This document shows, piece after piece, positions 1 to 9,245 of a stretch of DNA of 64,000 nucleotides (its first letter is position 1; the number at the start of each line of letters is the position of its first letter). The position numbers were made by a program, and so were the translations under genes. Below the pieces are notes generated by a model. The model had not been told where the DNA came from. It saw nothing but the letters and a program-made list of their open reading frames with translations, and did not search any database. Source of the stretch: Psychrobacter cibarius (GTDB taxonomy: Bacteria; Pseudomonadota; Gammaproteobacteria; Pseudomonadales; Moraxellaceae); assembly GCA_030686115.1 (NCBI GenBank), contig CP131612.1, forward strand, positions 682,001-746,000, read 5' to 3'.

Positions 1-865
1 GGCCAGTAGTGCGGCAGCTGCTGAAGATAGTGATAAATCAGACGCGGAAAAAAATGATGCTACAGCACCAATAAAAAAGACTAGCGCTGCTGAGTCAGCT
101 GAAAGTGAGACAAACACTGAAGACCAGCAAAAAGCTGCCCAAGCGCAACAAGAAGCTCAAAGGCAAGCGGCGATTAAAGAGCAGGCTGCCGCAAAGAAAC
201 TAGCAGACAGTAAAAAAGAAGCGGAAGAAAAAAGACAAGCGGATGCTAAGAAACAAGCGGATGCTGCGGCTGAGAAAAAACAAGCGGCAGCAGAAGCGGC
301 TAAAAATGAGCCGCCAAAATCGCCTTCTGATTATCAAGTCAAAAGAGGAGATGGGCTGATTAAACTGGCGCGGCAGTACAATATGCCAGTAGAGGTATTG
401 GCACAAGCGAATAATCTGTCACCGTCGACATCGCTACAATTAGGTCAAAACATCACCATTCCATCACGTAAGCAAGTGGAGCGATTAGCACGTGAAGCGG
501 CAGCGGCTGAGCAGGCACGCGAAGACAAGCGTCAGAAAGAAGAGGCTTTAGCCAAAAAATCAGCGGATGCTAAGCGTGAAGCACAGCAGAAACTCAGTGA
601 AGCCCGTAAAGAAGTCAAAGAAACCGACGCCAAAGGCAGCTTTGGGGTGCAAGTAGCATTGGCAAACGATCAAGCCAAAGCGGATGAGCTGGCAAAGAAA
701 TTTAAATCCGCAGGCTACCAAGTTAAGACCAGCCCTACCAGCCGTGGGGTTCGCGTCATCGTCGGTCCTGAGCGCGGTAAAGTGGCAGCGTTAGCGTTAA
801 AAGATAAAATTAATAGCGATCCCAAGGTCAATACGACCAGTGCTTGGGTTTTATACTGGCGCTAA
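1..865 (+). CDS. LysM and SPOR domain cell-wall protein, 3' part only
   Basis: The reading frame is open from base 2, so the gene begins upstream of the window. The visible part is a long Ala/Lys/Glu/Gln-rich stretch, probably helical or coiled (about bases 2-330). It is followed by a LysM module (about 335-475, YQVKRGDGLIKLARQYN), a second charged linker, and a C-terminal SPOR-like module (about 640-862, beginning FGVQVALAND). LysM and SPOR both bind peptidoglycan, SPOR preferring denuded septal glycan, so a periplasmic role in wall remodelling or division is likely. The catalytic part, if any, lies outside the window. A strong terminator follows about 100 bp downstream. Confidence 0.8.
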   Translation, partial: ASSAAAAEDSDKSDAEKNDATAPIKKTSAAESAESETNTEDQQKAAQAQQEAQRQAAIKEQAAAKKLADSKKEAEEKRQADAKKQADAAAEKKQAAAEAAKNEPPKSPSDYQVKRGDGLIKLARQYNMPVEVLAQANNLSPSTSLQLGQNITIPSRKQVERLAREAAAAEQAREDKRQKEEALAKKSADAKREAQQKLSEARKEVKETDAKGSFGVQVALANDQAKADELAKKFKSAGYQVKTSPTSRGVRVIVGPERGKVAALALKDKINSDPKVNTTSAWVLYWR

Positions 866-960
866 AATAGCATTAAAATCACGATAATCGGATGACTGTT
901 ATTGCTAAATAAACAGCAGAGTCTTGGTTAGATTTTATTGTTTTATCTGAGTTTTATTCA

Positions 961-987
961 AACACGACATTTATTGTCGTGTTTTTT
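961..987 (+). terminator. Rho-independent terminator after the LysM/SPOR gene
   Basis: A perfect 9-bp stem (AACACGACA / TGTCGTGTT) with a 5-nt loop is followed by a T run. It lies about 95 bp after the stop codon. Confidence 0.85.
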
Positions 988-1163
988 GTTTTGGTGTTTG
1001 CTGATTGGCGTAAGCTTAGCTACGATGTGCGCCGATTGCCCCTGATTTTTTCTGTATAACGGGTCAGCCTATAAGGGCTGCCCTGTCGCAGTTGAGTATA
1101 TATGTCACTTTATGGAAGTCGTCATACATATTTGGCTGCCTTAATCATGTATAAGGTAAAACC

Positions 1164-1694
1164 ATGTCATTTGGTGTTATATTTTTAATATTGGCCGTTG
1201 GGTTTTTAGGGCTGATTACTGTACCAAAGCTGTTGAAAAAACCCCCAGTTGTTGAGCCTGATCCAAAGCCAGTACGCGGTGATGAGTTGGCTATTTGGCC
1301 GTTTGCGCCGATGCCGATTATGACGGATACGGAAGTCATTTTCTTTAATAAGCTAAAAAGTGCGTTGCCGGAATATCATATTTTCGTTCAAGTTCAACTG
1401 TCACGTATTATCGAAGGCAATAGCAGTGAGGCGTCCGAGCGTAGTTTTTGGTTCAATCGTATCTGTCGTCAAAGCGTCGATTATGTGATTGTGGATATTG
1501 ATGCGCAGACCACGCTGGTTGCTATCGAGCTTGATGATTGGACACACACGAGTAAAGCGCGTCAAAAGGCGGATGACAAAAAAGACAAAGCCCTTGCTAG
1601 TGCCGGTATTGCTATTGTGCGCTTTCACGCTGAGCGCATGCCAAGCGCAGATATGCTCAGGTACGAGCTGATGCAAGTGATTGAAAATTATTGA
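1164..1694 (+). CDS. DUF2726 domain protein with N-terminal membrane anchor
   Basis: 176 aa. Residues about 3-20 form one hydrophobic segment, followed by a Pro-rich linker and a globular domain from about residue 50. The domain contains DYVIVD, AIELDDWTH and a Lys/Asp-rich helix (KADDKKDKALASAG), followed by IVRFHAERM. This arrangement matches DUF2726, a family whose fold resembles restriction-endonuclease-like nucleases. Nuclease activity here is not demonstrated. The start has an AAGG sequence 8 nt upstream. It appears monocistronic. Confidence 0.75.
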   Translation: MSFGVIFLILAVGFLGLITVPKLLKKPPVVEPDPKPVRGDELAIWPFAPMPIMTDTEVIFFNKLKSALPEYHIFVQVQLSRIIEGNSSEASERSFWFNRICRQSVDYVIVDIDAQTTLVAIELDDWTHTSKARQKADDKKDKALASAGIAIVRFHAERMPSADMLRYELMQVIENY

Positions 1695-1942
1695 TAAAGT
1701 ATCTTTGGCGGGCAGTCAAGATTAGTCGCAACAACGGCATTTATTTTTTTGTGTAACATTGCTGTTATATCCGTTTACTTTATAGATAAGTTGTTTAAAT
1801 AAGAGTATTATTATTTTATTTTAAAGCAAACTTAAGTTTTCTAAATTAAGAAGCGCTTTTCTGGATTAAGGCATTATTTGCTTAATTAGATAAAGGTTTT
1901 GGTGCTTCTAGTTTTTAAAATAACTCTATAAAGGACTGTGTT

Positions 1943-3400
1943 ATGAAATTTTTTAAATTGAGCGCATTAGCGTTAGCCAGCACGTTAGCGTTAGCAGGCT
2001 GTGGTGATGACAACAATAATAACTCTTCTGGTAATGGTACTAATACGCCAGATGTGCCAGTCAAACCACCTGTCGATAATAGTTTGTCTGAAATCGAGCA
2101 AGCGAAAGAGATGATTCGTACCGCCAAGTTATTTGTCAGTGACAATAAAGCGGTTACAGATGCTTACGAAGATGTAAGTGATATCCTTACAGAAAAGCAA
2201 GATACGCGACTTGGTTATACCTTCGATATCCCAAGTGATCTAAAATACTATATGGAAGAGAATGATGTATCACAGCTCACGGCAGCTGATATCTTAGCAT
2301 TAGCCAATGATACAAAATTTGAGGTCGCATTAGGCAATATCACTTTAACGCCCGAAAATGGTTTTGTCGCAACGCTAAGTACTGACGGTAAGTTTACCTT
2401 GAATGGTACAACCAAAGTAGATGTTGAAGAATACGATTATGTGTATAACCCACAAACAGGTTTGTACGGACCTGTTGTCGTTAATCAAGACAGTTTTAAG
2501 GTAGCATTTGATGGTTTCGAAGATGCGCTAAGCTCAAACACCAGTACAGATAACTTTAACGGCAGCTTGGGTTTCAAGAGTATTAACATTGGCACTGGCA
2601 ATGATACCGTTACCCTCAACTCAAGTACTAAAGGCGCAACAGTCAGTGGTCAATTCAGTGATAAAGTCGTGGTCAATGATGAGTTTGATATCAATGATGC
2701 AAATAGAGAAGGCATCACGCTAGAAAAGGCAGTCATCAAATTAAGCAGCCTGAAGTTGACGGCTAATGATAGCGTGATTGAAGCAAAAGATTTTGAATTT
2801 GCCGCACTGGATGTCAGCAGAAAGCTAGCAGATAACAGTCTGGTGGTTAGAACAATCCCTTATAAGTTTGCTATAACGGGCAAGATGACCAAGCAAAAAC
2901 CGATGACTGATGTAGAGATTACACTGAACGCGACTGCCAATGACGCTGATATAAAGAAATTTATCATAATCGATGAAGTTGGTGATATCGAAGAGGCCGC
3001 CAATAAATACGTAGGTATGGAAATAGTATTGGCGATTAAGGGCAAGGTCACGAAAGAGAGCACAACGACGATTCCACTTGATTTCCAAGCCAATCTTAAG
3101 CGTACTGCTCGTAATGTTATTGAGCTACAAGGTTTAACTGCTAGCGTAGAGGGTAAGAAGCTATTTGTAACCGGTAAGTCAAGCTTAGATAATAACTATG
3201 ATGTGGTTAGCACTCAGTTTACTGTTGAGCAAAATAAAGCGTCGATCAAGTTAAATGTTGATGCCAATGGTGATTTTATCAAAGATAAAATGGGTAAGCT
3301 TGGCGATATCATGGTTAACGGTAAAGACTACGGTGATTTAATGGATAATGATGGCAAAGTTACTGCCAAGTTTACTGATGATAGTTTAATTATTTTATAA
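1943..3400 (+). CDS. Putative lipoprotein, 485 aa
   Basis: It has a lipoprotein signal peptide: basic start MKFFK, a hydrophobic core and a lipobox LAGC with Cys20. A low-complexity Asp/Asn/Ser/Pro linker follows. The mature part is rich in Asp, Asn and Thr with alternating hydrophobic residues, which suggests an extended beta structure anchored to the outer membrane. I recognise no catalytic motif and no named family. The start is supported by an AAGGA sequence. A clear terminator follows the gene. Confidence 0.75.
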   Translation: MKFFKLSALALASTLALAGCGDDNNNNSSGNGTNTPDVPVKPPVDNSLSEIEQAKEMIRTAKLFVSDNKAVTDAYEDVSDILTEKQDTRLGYTFDIPSDLKYYMEENDVSQLTAADILALANDTKFEVALGNITLTPENGFVATLSTDGKFTLNGTTKVDVEEYDYVYNPQTGLYGPVVVNQDSFKVAFDGFEDALSSNTSTDNFNGSLGFKSINIGTGNDTVTLNSSTKGATVSGQFSDKVVVNDEFDINDANREGITLEKAVIKLSSLKLTANDSVIEAKDFEFAALDVSRKLADNSLVVRTIPYKFAITGKMTKQKPMTDVEITLNATANDADIKKFIIIDEVGDIEEAANKYVGMEIVLAIKGKVTKESTTTIPLDFQANLKRTARNVIELQGLTASVEGKKLFVTGKSSLDNNYDVVSTQFTVEQNKASIKLNVDANGDFIKDKMGKLGDIMVNGKDYGDLMDNDGKVTAKFTDDSLIIL

Positions 3401-3462
3401 TCAAATCATGTGTCACATCGACTCTCAACCGTTGTTAGTAGCGATTGAGGTATAGCAACAAA

Positions 3463-3491
3463 AAAAAGAGACAGATTCCTGTCTCTTTTTT
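3463..3491 (+). terminator. Terminator after the lipoprotein gene
   Basis: A-rich 5' arm, stem AGAGACAG / CTGTCTCT with a 4-nt loop, and a T run. The T run ends directly at a possible ATG (3492), which argues against that ATG as the start of the next gene. Confidence 0.85.
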
Positions 3492-3518
3492 ATGCTCTCT
3501 AATAAACGTGAGAAATTT

Positions 3519-4781
3519 ATGCCATATAACGTTTCAAGTCTCTATGGTTTTTTACCTAAAAGCTTAGCATCGCATTTATACAGCCGTACCAAGTTAATCA
3601 CTACGCCAGCGATTGCCGCTATGATGATATCCAGCGCTGCGGTTGCTGATAGTGCAGATATATCAGCTGCTGACACGAATTTTTACTTCTACCCCCAAGC
3701 GACAGGGTTGCTAGACAGTCATACTGCTCAGTCAAACGCGCAGATAGAGTGGAGTCTGATGGCAACGGCTCATAGTCCAACACAGCCTATCTCAGAATTT
3801 TTAGACGATTGGAGTGCCCCTTTGGACTCGGGTGATCATGCTTATGCCCAAGGTCGGACGTCGCTTGAGATTCGTCCTGCGGGCAGTGCGATTAGCTACG
3901 GTCTAGGTTGGCGTTATGATTATTTAATGACGTTTAGCAAAGAGACTGCCGAAGTTTATTGGCAGTATGAAAATAAACAGCCCTCAAGTACCAGTCAAGA
4001 TTATCCGTTATTTTTGGAAGCCAAGCACAATGAAAGATTCGGTGCTAATATTGGTCTGACGCAGCAGCTCCTGCCTAACTGGCAATTGACGACTCGGGCC
4101 AATCTCTGGCAAGGACTGCATGCATTAGAAGGTAAGATAGTTGGCGATTTAAGCACCAGAGTGTTACCAAATAATGAGGTGACAGACATACGAGACAGTT
4201 TGGATAAAACCAACGCTTACATCGATTATTACTATGATGAACCAGCCTTAGGGGAGGAAAACCTAAACTGGAACCCCGCGAAACCTTCGGGATATGGTTA
4301 TTCGCTCGATTTGCAGCTCACAGGTCAGTTGTCTGATAGCACGCAGTTGTCTCTGAGTGGCTACGATATCCTTGGACGTATGCGCTGGAAAGACATGCCG
4401 AGCACTCGCTATGCGTTGGATTATGACGTCAACGGCAGACCTCTCTATACGATTGAAGGGCAGCTTAGTACTGACGATGTCACACAGACATTGCCATGGC
4501 GAGTTGAAGGTAGCCTTCAGCATCAGCTAGACAGTCAGTGGCAGCTCGGTCTACATGGTCAAGTGAATGACATTCAAGACTTATATCAATTATCCGCAGG
4601 CTACCAAACGTCCAATGATGCTTTCCCCATTACGGTGACGGGCTTGATAGAGCCGCAGACGCAAGCATTGGGTCTCGCTGTAGACAGTCGTTATGCTGGC
4701 ATCAAATTGCTGACTGACAGTCTCGATTCAGAAAAAGCCAAACGCAGTGAGATTAGCTTGTATGGACGCTATGCTTGGTAG
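3519..4781 (+). CDS. Putative outer-membrane beta-barrel protein
   Basis: About 420 aa from ATG 3519. An in-frame ATG at 3492 is possible but abuts the terminator. The N-terminus is long and ends in a hydrophobic segment with a likely signal peptidase site (SSAAVADSAD). The mature chain alternates polar and aromatic residues in many short strands (for example GLGWRYDYLM, YGYSLDLQLTGQLS) and ends in YGRYAW. A terminal aromatic residue on a final beta strand is typical of outer-membrane barrels. No family name or substrate can be assigned. It lies next to a lipoprotein, but a terminator separates the two. Confidence 0.6.
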   Translation: MPYNVSSLYGFLPKSLASHLYSRTKLITTPAIAAMMISSAAVADSADISAADTNFYFYPQATGLLDSHTAQSNAQIEWSLMATAHSPTQPISEFLDDWSAPLDSGDHAYAQGRTSLEIRPAGSAISYGLGWRYDYLMTFSKETAEVYWQYENKQPSSTSQDYPLFLEAKHNERFGANIGLTQQLLPNWQLTTRANLWQGLHALEGKIVGDLSTRVLPNNEVTDIRDSLDKTNAYIDYYYDEPALGEENLNWNPAKPSGYGYSLDLQLTGQLSDSTQLSLSGYDILGRMRWKDMPSTRYALDYDVNGRPLYTIEGQLSTDDVTQTLPWRVEGSLQHQLDSQWQLGLHGQVNDIQDLYQLSAGYQTSNDAFPITVTGLIEPQTQALGLAVDSRYAGIKLLTDSLDSEKAKRSEISLYGRYAW

Positions 4782-4853
4782 CTTCATTCATTGCATTGCA
4801 TTAATAAAGCAGATGGCTAAAACGTCGATGTGCATATAATGCGGTGGATGTTA

Positions 4854-5810
4854 CTAAAATTTGTCATGCGTTTTGTCGCGCTGTTCAGGATAAATGACGA
4901 TCGGACTATAACCTTCGAAGTATAGTCCTGTCGTAGGCAGTGCGTCGTTTGACCAAGCTACCTGCGGCTGTCTTCCATCATAGCAGTCGCGCCTAGTAAA
5001 CCATTCGATATAATGGGCGGCTCGTAATGCCCTTATATCAAGCGTCGCAAGATTCGTCATATCAGTGCTATCGCACCATTTATGTATAGGAAAGCTTGGT
5101 GCTAACCAAGGCGGATAAGTAAAATTACAGGTATTAATTGGCAAAAAGAATCGTCCCTTTATAACGCCATAACGCTTATCAATTTTGACTTTTTCATGAT
5201 TTTGAGTATCTACCCATACGGTACGAAACTGCTTGGTTTGCATATGGGTCATTTTACGCTGTAAATTGTCATTGGAGTTGATGCCAACCCAGTTCTCAGG
5301 AGCAAAAGGCGCTGATCCCATAAAAAACTTAATCGCCAGCTCCCAATGCTCGACCAGATTTTCTCCATGATTATATAAGATTAAATCCAGCTCACCAGTC
5401 GTCTGCTTGCCGTTAAATAACTGTATGTTATTAGCGATTGTCTCGTATAGATGCAACTTACGCGCAAACCCATCTTCTAACCAAAAAGAAATTAACCCTT
5501 CAAAATGAAACCCCAATCGATTGGGACTTGGACGCTTGAGTAAATAACGGGTCAGCACCTGATAAGCATTGGTGCTATCTAGCTCTTCTAAACGCTGCTG
5601 ATACGCTGCAAACTGCTGTTGCCAAAAGTGTGCGCTATGTACCGACACGGTATGTGTATTCTGATGCGGTGCAACATCGAGCCATTCCGTTAGGACGTTA
5701 GGGCATGCAAGCACATACGCCAAATCGCGCACATAAGGTCGCTGGTATACGTCCCAAGGTGCGTCATCTATAAGGTAAGTCGAGAGGGGCTGAGCGATAG
5801 CCTCAGACAT
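4854..5810 (-). CDS. DUF1853 family protein
   Basis: 318 aa from ATG 5810, which has AAGG 8 nt upstream. A start at 5837 would add 9 residues. The central region GFHFEGLISFWLED, a GELDLILYN segment and HWELAIKFF are characteristic of DUF1853, a family of unknown function. The acidic ELDL...E.A.K pattern loosely recalls a PD-(D/E)XK nuclease core; that is inference only. It is divergent from the ydhR-like gene and has no visible operon partner. Confidence 0.8.
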   Translation of the reverse strand: MSEAIAQPLSTYLIDDAPWDVYQRPYVRDLAYVLACPNVLTEWLDVAPHQNTHTVSVHSAHFWQQQFAAYQQRLEELDSTNAYQVLTRYLLKRPSPNRLGFHFEGLISFWLEDGFARKLHLYETIANNIQLFNGKQTTGELDLILYNHGENLVEHWELAIKFFMGSAPFAPENWVGINSNDNLQRKMTHMQTKQFRTVWVDTQNHEKVKIDKRYGVIKGRFFLPINTCNFTYPPWLAPSFPIHKWCDSTDMTNLATLDIRALRAAHYIEWFTRRDCYDGRQPQVAWSNDALPTTGLYFEGYSPIVIYPEQRDKTHDKF

Positions 5811-5950
5811 GGGTTGAACCTTCATAAAGTGGTACATTTACCCTAGCTGCTCGCTTGCCAAAAGTCTATAGTCAATCGTACTATGTTAAGATTGAAAGTA
5901 TCTGGCAGCATATATTTTGCCGATTATTTAATAATAATGAGGATTCAATA

Positions 5951-6253
5951 ATGAAATATCTTTTGCAAATCGACTTTCCTTATAGCGGACCTTTTGGCGA
6001 TCAATTCTTTGAGTCTATGAAAGAGTTGGCTGAAGACATCGCAAACGAGAACGGTCTGGTCTACAAGCTATGGACAGAAAACGAAGCAACGCAAGAAGCG
6101 GGCGGTATTTATGTGTTTGATAACTTAGAGGATGCCAACAGATACTTAGAGAAGCATACTCAAAGACTGACCTCATTTGGCTTTACTGATATTAAGTCTA
6201 AAGTATTTATCCTCAATGAAGCGCTGAGTGCGATTACTAAAGCGTCTCTGTAA
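5951..6253 (+). CDS. YdhR-type small mono-oxygenase-like protein
   Basis: 100 aa. The start at 5951 is chosen because GAGG lies just upstream and the protein then begins MKYLLQIDFP as in the family. A longer open frame from 5855 lacks support. The ferredoxin-like alpha/beta domain (GPFGDQFFESMKELAEDIAN, KLWTENEATQEAGGIYVFD) resembles YdhR, a dimeric protein of the ABM mono-oxygenase fold. Its substrate is unknown. A terminator follows directly. Confidence 0.75.
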   Translation: MKYLLQIDFPYSGPFGDQFFESMKELAEDIANENGLVYKLWTENEATQEAGGIYVFDNLEDANRYLEKHTQRLTSFGFTDIKSKVFILNEALSAITKASL

Positions 6254-6280
6254 TACTTGATCAAGAGTAATAAACAGAAA

Positions 6281-6316
6281 AAAACCAGTCATTGGATGCA
6301 ATGGCTGGTTTTTTTC
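6281..6316 (+). terminator. Terminator after the ydhR-like gene
   Basis: A 12-bp stem (AACCAGTCATTG with CAATGGCTGGTT, one G-U pair) and 4-nt loop, A-rich before and T-rich after. It can work in both directions and would also serve the minus-strand peptide gene that ends at 6331. Confidence 0.85.
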
Positions 6317-6330
6317 TGTGTGTTTTCAAC

Positions 6331-6513
6331 TTAAAATAGGATGTTAACGGTATAAAAATTAAGCTGAATATCTGGTGCATTTGATAATAGCGGTACTATG
6401 ATAACGATCAAAAGTTTCAATATGGCAAACGACCATTTGGTTGGTTTGTTGAATAGCTTTTGGAATGATGATTTTGTACTGGTTAAGACTCTAGCTTTTT
6501 CTAAGTGTTTCAT
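6331..6513 (-). CDS. Small hypothetical membrane peptide, 60 aa
   Basis: 60 aa with a basic N-terminus and one hydrophobic segment (WSFAILKLLIVIIVPLL). Support comes from a GGAG ribosome-binding site about 8 nt before the ATG and a terminator just past the stop. I recognise no family. It lies in the accessory stretch between the backbone and the integrated element, and it could be a small membrane protein or a chance frame. Confidence 0.4.
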   Translation of the reverse strand: MKHLEKARVLTSTKSSFQKLFNKPTKWSFAILKLLIVIIVPLLSNAPDIQLNFYTVNILF

Positions 6514-6642
6514 GTGATAGCTCCATATTTGCTGTAGCTTGATTGCTACGGCTTATGGTTGCTAGTTTATGAGGTAGAGTTGTTTAGGTCATTGCATTTG
6601 CAATTTGTAGCTTGCATTTGCAATCTGGATAATATGAGAGCA

Positions 6643-7476
6643 TTAGTTCTTTCGAGCATCATTTAACAAGCGATTAGCATCTGAAAATATACCGTTTATA
6701 TTTCTCGATTTTAGACCTTTAATATTCATTGCATCAATATATTCTGCAAGCCCTGCTTGTGTTGGTTGGTTTGTACTTTTACTAATGTCTGTTTTAAAGT
6801 GATAAGCATTAGTATCAGGATTAAGCAGTAAATCTTTTAAGACTGATATCAAGTGATAGGCGCTATCTTTGAGGTTTAACTCTTTATCATCGGATGGGCT
6901 GTCCTTCTTATCATCAGCTGAATAATAGCCATTTTTTTCAAGCATATTTATAATATCTAAAATATAGAACTTAATATCATTTTCGCTAAAATACGGGTCT
7001 ATAATTTCATCTTTTGGATTTTCAGTTGATAATAAAATGTGGTCGGTCACATGTAAAGGAGTTCTCCTAAATATATCTCCCTTTGGGTTTGATTCTCGAT
7101 TTGGTAAAGAGTGGTTAGGTATTATTTGATAATCTACTAGGTTTTGGATAATGAAACGTCTGTGTTCAATTGGATTTTTAGAATTTACGATAGCTTCACC
7201 ATGTAAAATATAAAAATATCCTTTAACATGATTTGATTGTGCTGAATAATCTATATCTCCTGACCATTCATTCATGTCTTTAAAGTCTTCGGGGTATGGT
7301 GAATACAGTTTGTTTGTCCATGTTGCGCCATAACCATCAAAATAGATTATTGGCTGTAGTTCTTTTTTCACCACAAGATCAAACAAGTTGCCCTTATTAA
7401 AAAAAGGTACTTTCGTAAACTCTTTAATTAGTTTGACGGTATCTTCAATACCTAAATAATCACTAAGACTTCTCAC
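6643..7476 (-). CDS. Hypothetical protein with structured leader, related to 15554-16792
   Basis: 277 aa, GTG start at 7476 with GAGGTG just upstream. The function is unknown. The C-terminus (HLISVLKDLL ... IFSDANRLLNDARKN) aligns with that of the 412-aa protein at 15554-16792 (TIGLLLELM ... RFSDANSILSDAKKK). The N-termini also share a YLxI start and a PxxxxxGY element. The middle parts differ. Both genes have the same conserved leader. This copy lies outside the 24-bp repeats that bound the element, so it may be left from an earlier insertion. No signal peptide or membrane segment is seen. A defence or regulatory role is speculation. Confidence 0.7.
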   Translation of the reverse strand: MRSLSDYLGIEDTVKLIKEFTKVPFFNKGNLFDLVVKKELQPIIYFDGYGATWTNKLYSPYPEDFKDMNEWSGDIDYSAQSNHVKGYFYILHGEAIVNSKNPIEHRRFIIQNLVDYQIIPNHSLPNRESNPKGDIFRRTPLHVTDHILLSTENPKDEIIDPYFSENDIKFYILDIINMLEKNGYYSADDKKDSPSDDKELNLKDSAYHLISVLKDLLLNPDTNAYHFKTDISKSTNQPTQAGLAEYIDAMNIKGLKSRNINGIFSDANRLLNDARKN

Positions 7477-7490
7477 GCTTACACCTCTAC

Positions 7491-7575
7491 ACCTTTAAAT
7501 CAAAGTAGGTGCAAGGCAGTACCAGCCTAAAGGTTTGTGAACGACTGGCTTTAGTTACTCATCGTGCCTTGCAAG
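7491..7575 (-). ncRNA. Conserved structured leader RNA, copy 1
   Basis: On the minus strand, the coding sense of the gene at 6643-7476, an outer stem TGCAAGGCA (7565-7573) / TGCCTTGCA (7510-7518) encloses an inner stem GCCAGTC (7543-7549) / GGCTGGT (7521-7527). About 55 bases (7495-7550) match copy 2 at about 16810-16897 with four differences. Two of these change G-U pairs here to G-C pairs there. It ends about 34 nt before the start codon. It may be a regulatory leader or a separate small RNA; no known family is recognised. Confidence 0.6.
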
Positions 7576-7632
7576 ATCTTCATTATTTTTTACTATATCA
7601 CCCATCATACAATCACCAGCCAAATTTAGCAC

Positions 7633-7669
7633 AAAAAAAGCCAACCATTGAAAACAATGATTGGCTTTT
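7633..7669 (-). terminator. Probable original terminator of tRNA-Pro
   Basis: Perfect or near-perfect 12-bp stem (AGCCAACCATTG / CAATGATTGGCT on the plus strand) with a 4-nt loop. On the minus strand it ends in a run of seven T. It lies just outside the left 24-bp repeat. Before insertion of the element it would have been directly downstream of tRNA-Pro, so it is probably that gene's native terminator. Confidence 0.75.
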
Positions 7670-7680
7670 CTCTTTAACTA

Positions 7681-7704
7681 CTATGTTTGGTCGGAACGGC
7701 AGGA
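7681..7704. repeat. Left attachment site core of the island
   Basis: 24 bp identical to 18314-18337, including the sequence of the tRNA-Pro T-arm and acceptor 3' side (GGTCGGAACGGCAGGA). Identity ends exactly after AGGA, and here only the tRNA fragment is present. This is the displaced copy expected at the distal end of an element integrated in a tRNA gene. Confidence 0.88.
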
Positions 7705-7757
7705 AGTAAAGTAAAGGCTGTATGCCTTGAAATATATAGGTTGTATATTTTTATATT

Positions 7758-8024
7758 TTAACGATACCAACAATAATACCAACAATCGTTTTTAATATCT
7801 CTTATTTCTTCTATCTTGATTGGCACAGCATATAACCATTGCATACCACCATCACAACGAAAACAGCCATTCTCAAACGCTACGATATAAGCTGTAAAGT
7901 CGTTACCTTCATGATCCATCATTGCTTGCTCGTCGCTGTCATCGCAAACTGCACACCATATTCTTTTATAGCCATGTTTTAACATTGCGCGAGTTAACTC
8001 ACTACCTCTCAACTCTTTATCCAT
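7758..8024 (-). CDS. Hypothetical 88-aa protein at the left end of the island
   Basis: The start has a perfect AGGAGG about 5 nt upstream. Four Cys occur in the body (WCAVCDD, GCFRCDGG) and more in the aromatic tail (CWYYCWYR). The two CxxC pairs could bind a metal. The last codons overlap the integrase arm-type repeat at 7764-7784, so the odd Trp/Tyr/Cys tail may simply be encoded by that DNA site. Family not recognised. Confidence 0.6.
   Translation of the reverse strand: MDKELRGSELTRAMLKHGYKRIWCAVCDDSDEQAMMDHEGNDFTAYIVAFENGCFRCDGGMQWLYAVPIKIEEIRDIKNDCWYYCWYR
7764..7784. repeat. Integrase arm-type site, left arm
   Basis: A 21-bp stretch identical to 18200-18220 in the same orientation. 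It contains two ATACCAACA units about 11 bp apart. It lies about 60 bp inside the left core repeat, as expected for arm-type sites bound by the integrase N-terminal domain. Confidence 0.65.
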
Positions 8025-8972
8025 AACGCCTCCTAACGGTAAGTCATAAGGTTATGTGTTTAAATTTAGCAAAAAAAATATTAGGCGTAATACTAATTTC
8101 AGATAAGCGGTAAAGTAAATTTCAATTAAAGCATTCTGGACGATAGAAATATTTATGACATTTAATCCGCGTACAACATGATAGGGCGGTGTGCACTTGC
8201 AATTCGTTTGCATGGGGTTGTTTTGCTAATGTCTGCACACGCTCAATAATGGCACTTAAATGCGTGCGTATTTCGTGCGTTTTCTTTGCCTCTGCTAATT
8301 CACGCCATTGGCGGTTATCTGCTCAATAGGTTTTTACACATTATAAAAAAGGCGTTCACTTGTCGCAAAATTAGCTTTAACCTGCTTTAACCTCTTTCTG
8401 AAACGGTTTTTTTCTTGTGCGTGTGAATAGGGGCGCTCTTATGTGTTTTGCCTGTTTAATCTCGATTGATAGCCCCCCTCGATACCTGTGCGAAAACTAC
8501 CCCTTTTATGGACTCAAGAAAGTCCCCTCACGATGTCCAAAAACCTACCCAAGTCCTTTTTAAAACAGTCCGAAAAACTATCCCTTTTTATGGACTCCAA
8601 AAACTAGGCAACGGCAAGGTTCAAGCCAACATTGCGCGGTGTGTGATTTGGTTTTCAATGACAGGTTTTGACAGGTTCTACTATGTCAGGGTTCAGGTTT
8701 TCTCAGGTTCTCAATGTTAAGTTTTATTAAGTCGGCATAGGCTGCCAACGTTAACAAATGTTAACAGGCAAAGCGGTGCTGTTCACTTTTCGATGTTAGG
8801 TTTTGTTAGGTTCTTAATTCCGCATTTGGGGTGCGGAACGTTGGGTTTTATTGGGTTCTAACGTGTCCGAAAACCAACCGTAATCTTGCCGTTATTCTTA
8901 TCCTTTGATATGCGAGATAACCAAAATAGGATTTATCTATAATCCGTTACAGCCCTCCTATAATTCAACCCT

Positions 8973-9036
8973 AAAACTGCCTTGTAATCCATGCCTAGCA
9001 ATCGTTTGCGCCTCATTCGCTTTTTGGCAATCCGTA
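8973..9036. repeat. 64-bp diverged repeat, copy 1
   Basis: Begins AAAACTGCCTTGTAATCCAT and ends TTTTGGCAATCCGTA. The second copy at 9246-9309 has the same length and the same ends with substitutions between. The copies are 273 bp apart. Confidence 0.6.
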
Positions 9037-9245
9037 TCTAAATAGTTAATTTAAACCACGGTTAATACGCTCAATTTTGAGCCTATCTATCTTTTAATAC
9101 GGCTATTGCGGTGCATATCAGCTATAAGCCTTGCATGGGCTGCCATTGGGTCATTTCGTATCATGTGGTATAACAAAATCACGTTTAATACGCGCAAAAC
9201 TGCTCATATCAATTTAGGTTTACAGCCCCATGCTGATTTGCCGTT

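Noticed and set aside
5855..5950. N-terminal extension of the ydhR-like gene
   Set aside because: Family proteins start at MKYLLQ, and a ribosome-binding site precedes that ATG.
7509..7709. 66-codon plus-strand frame across the leader repeat and left attachment site
   Set aside because: It lies antisense to the conserved leader and runs through the terminator and the tRNA fragment. No ribosome-binding site.
8466..8720. 84-codon plus-strand frame in the gene-free island region
   Set aside because: It is composed of the local repeats, lacks a ribosome-binding site and looks unlike a protein.
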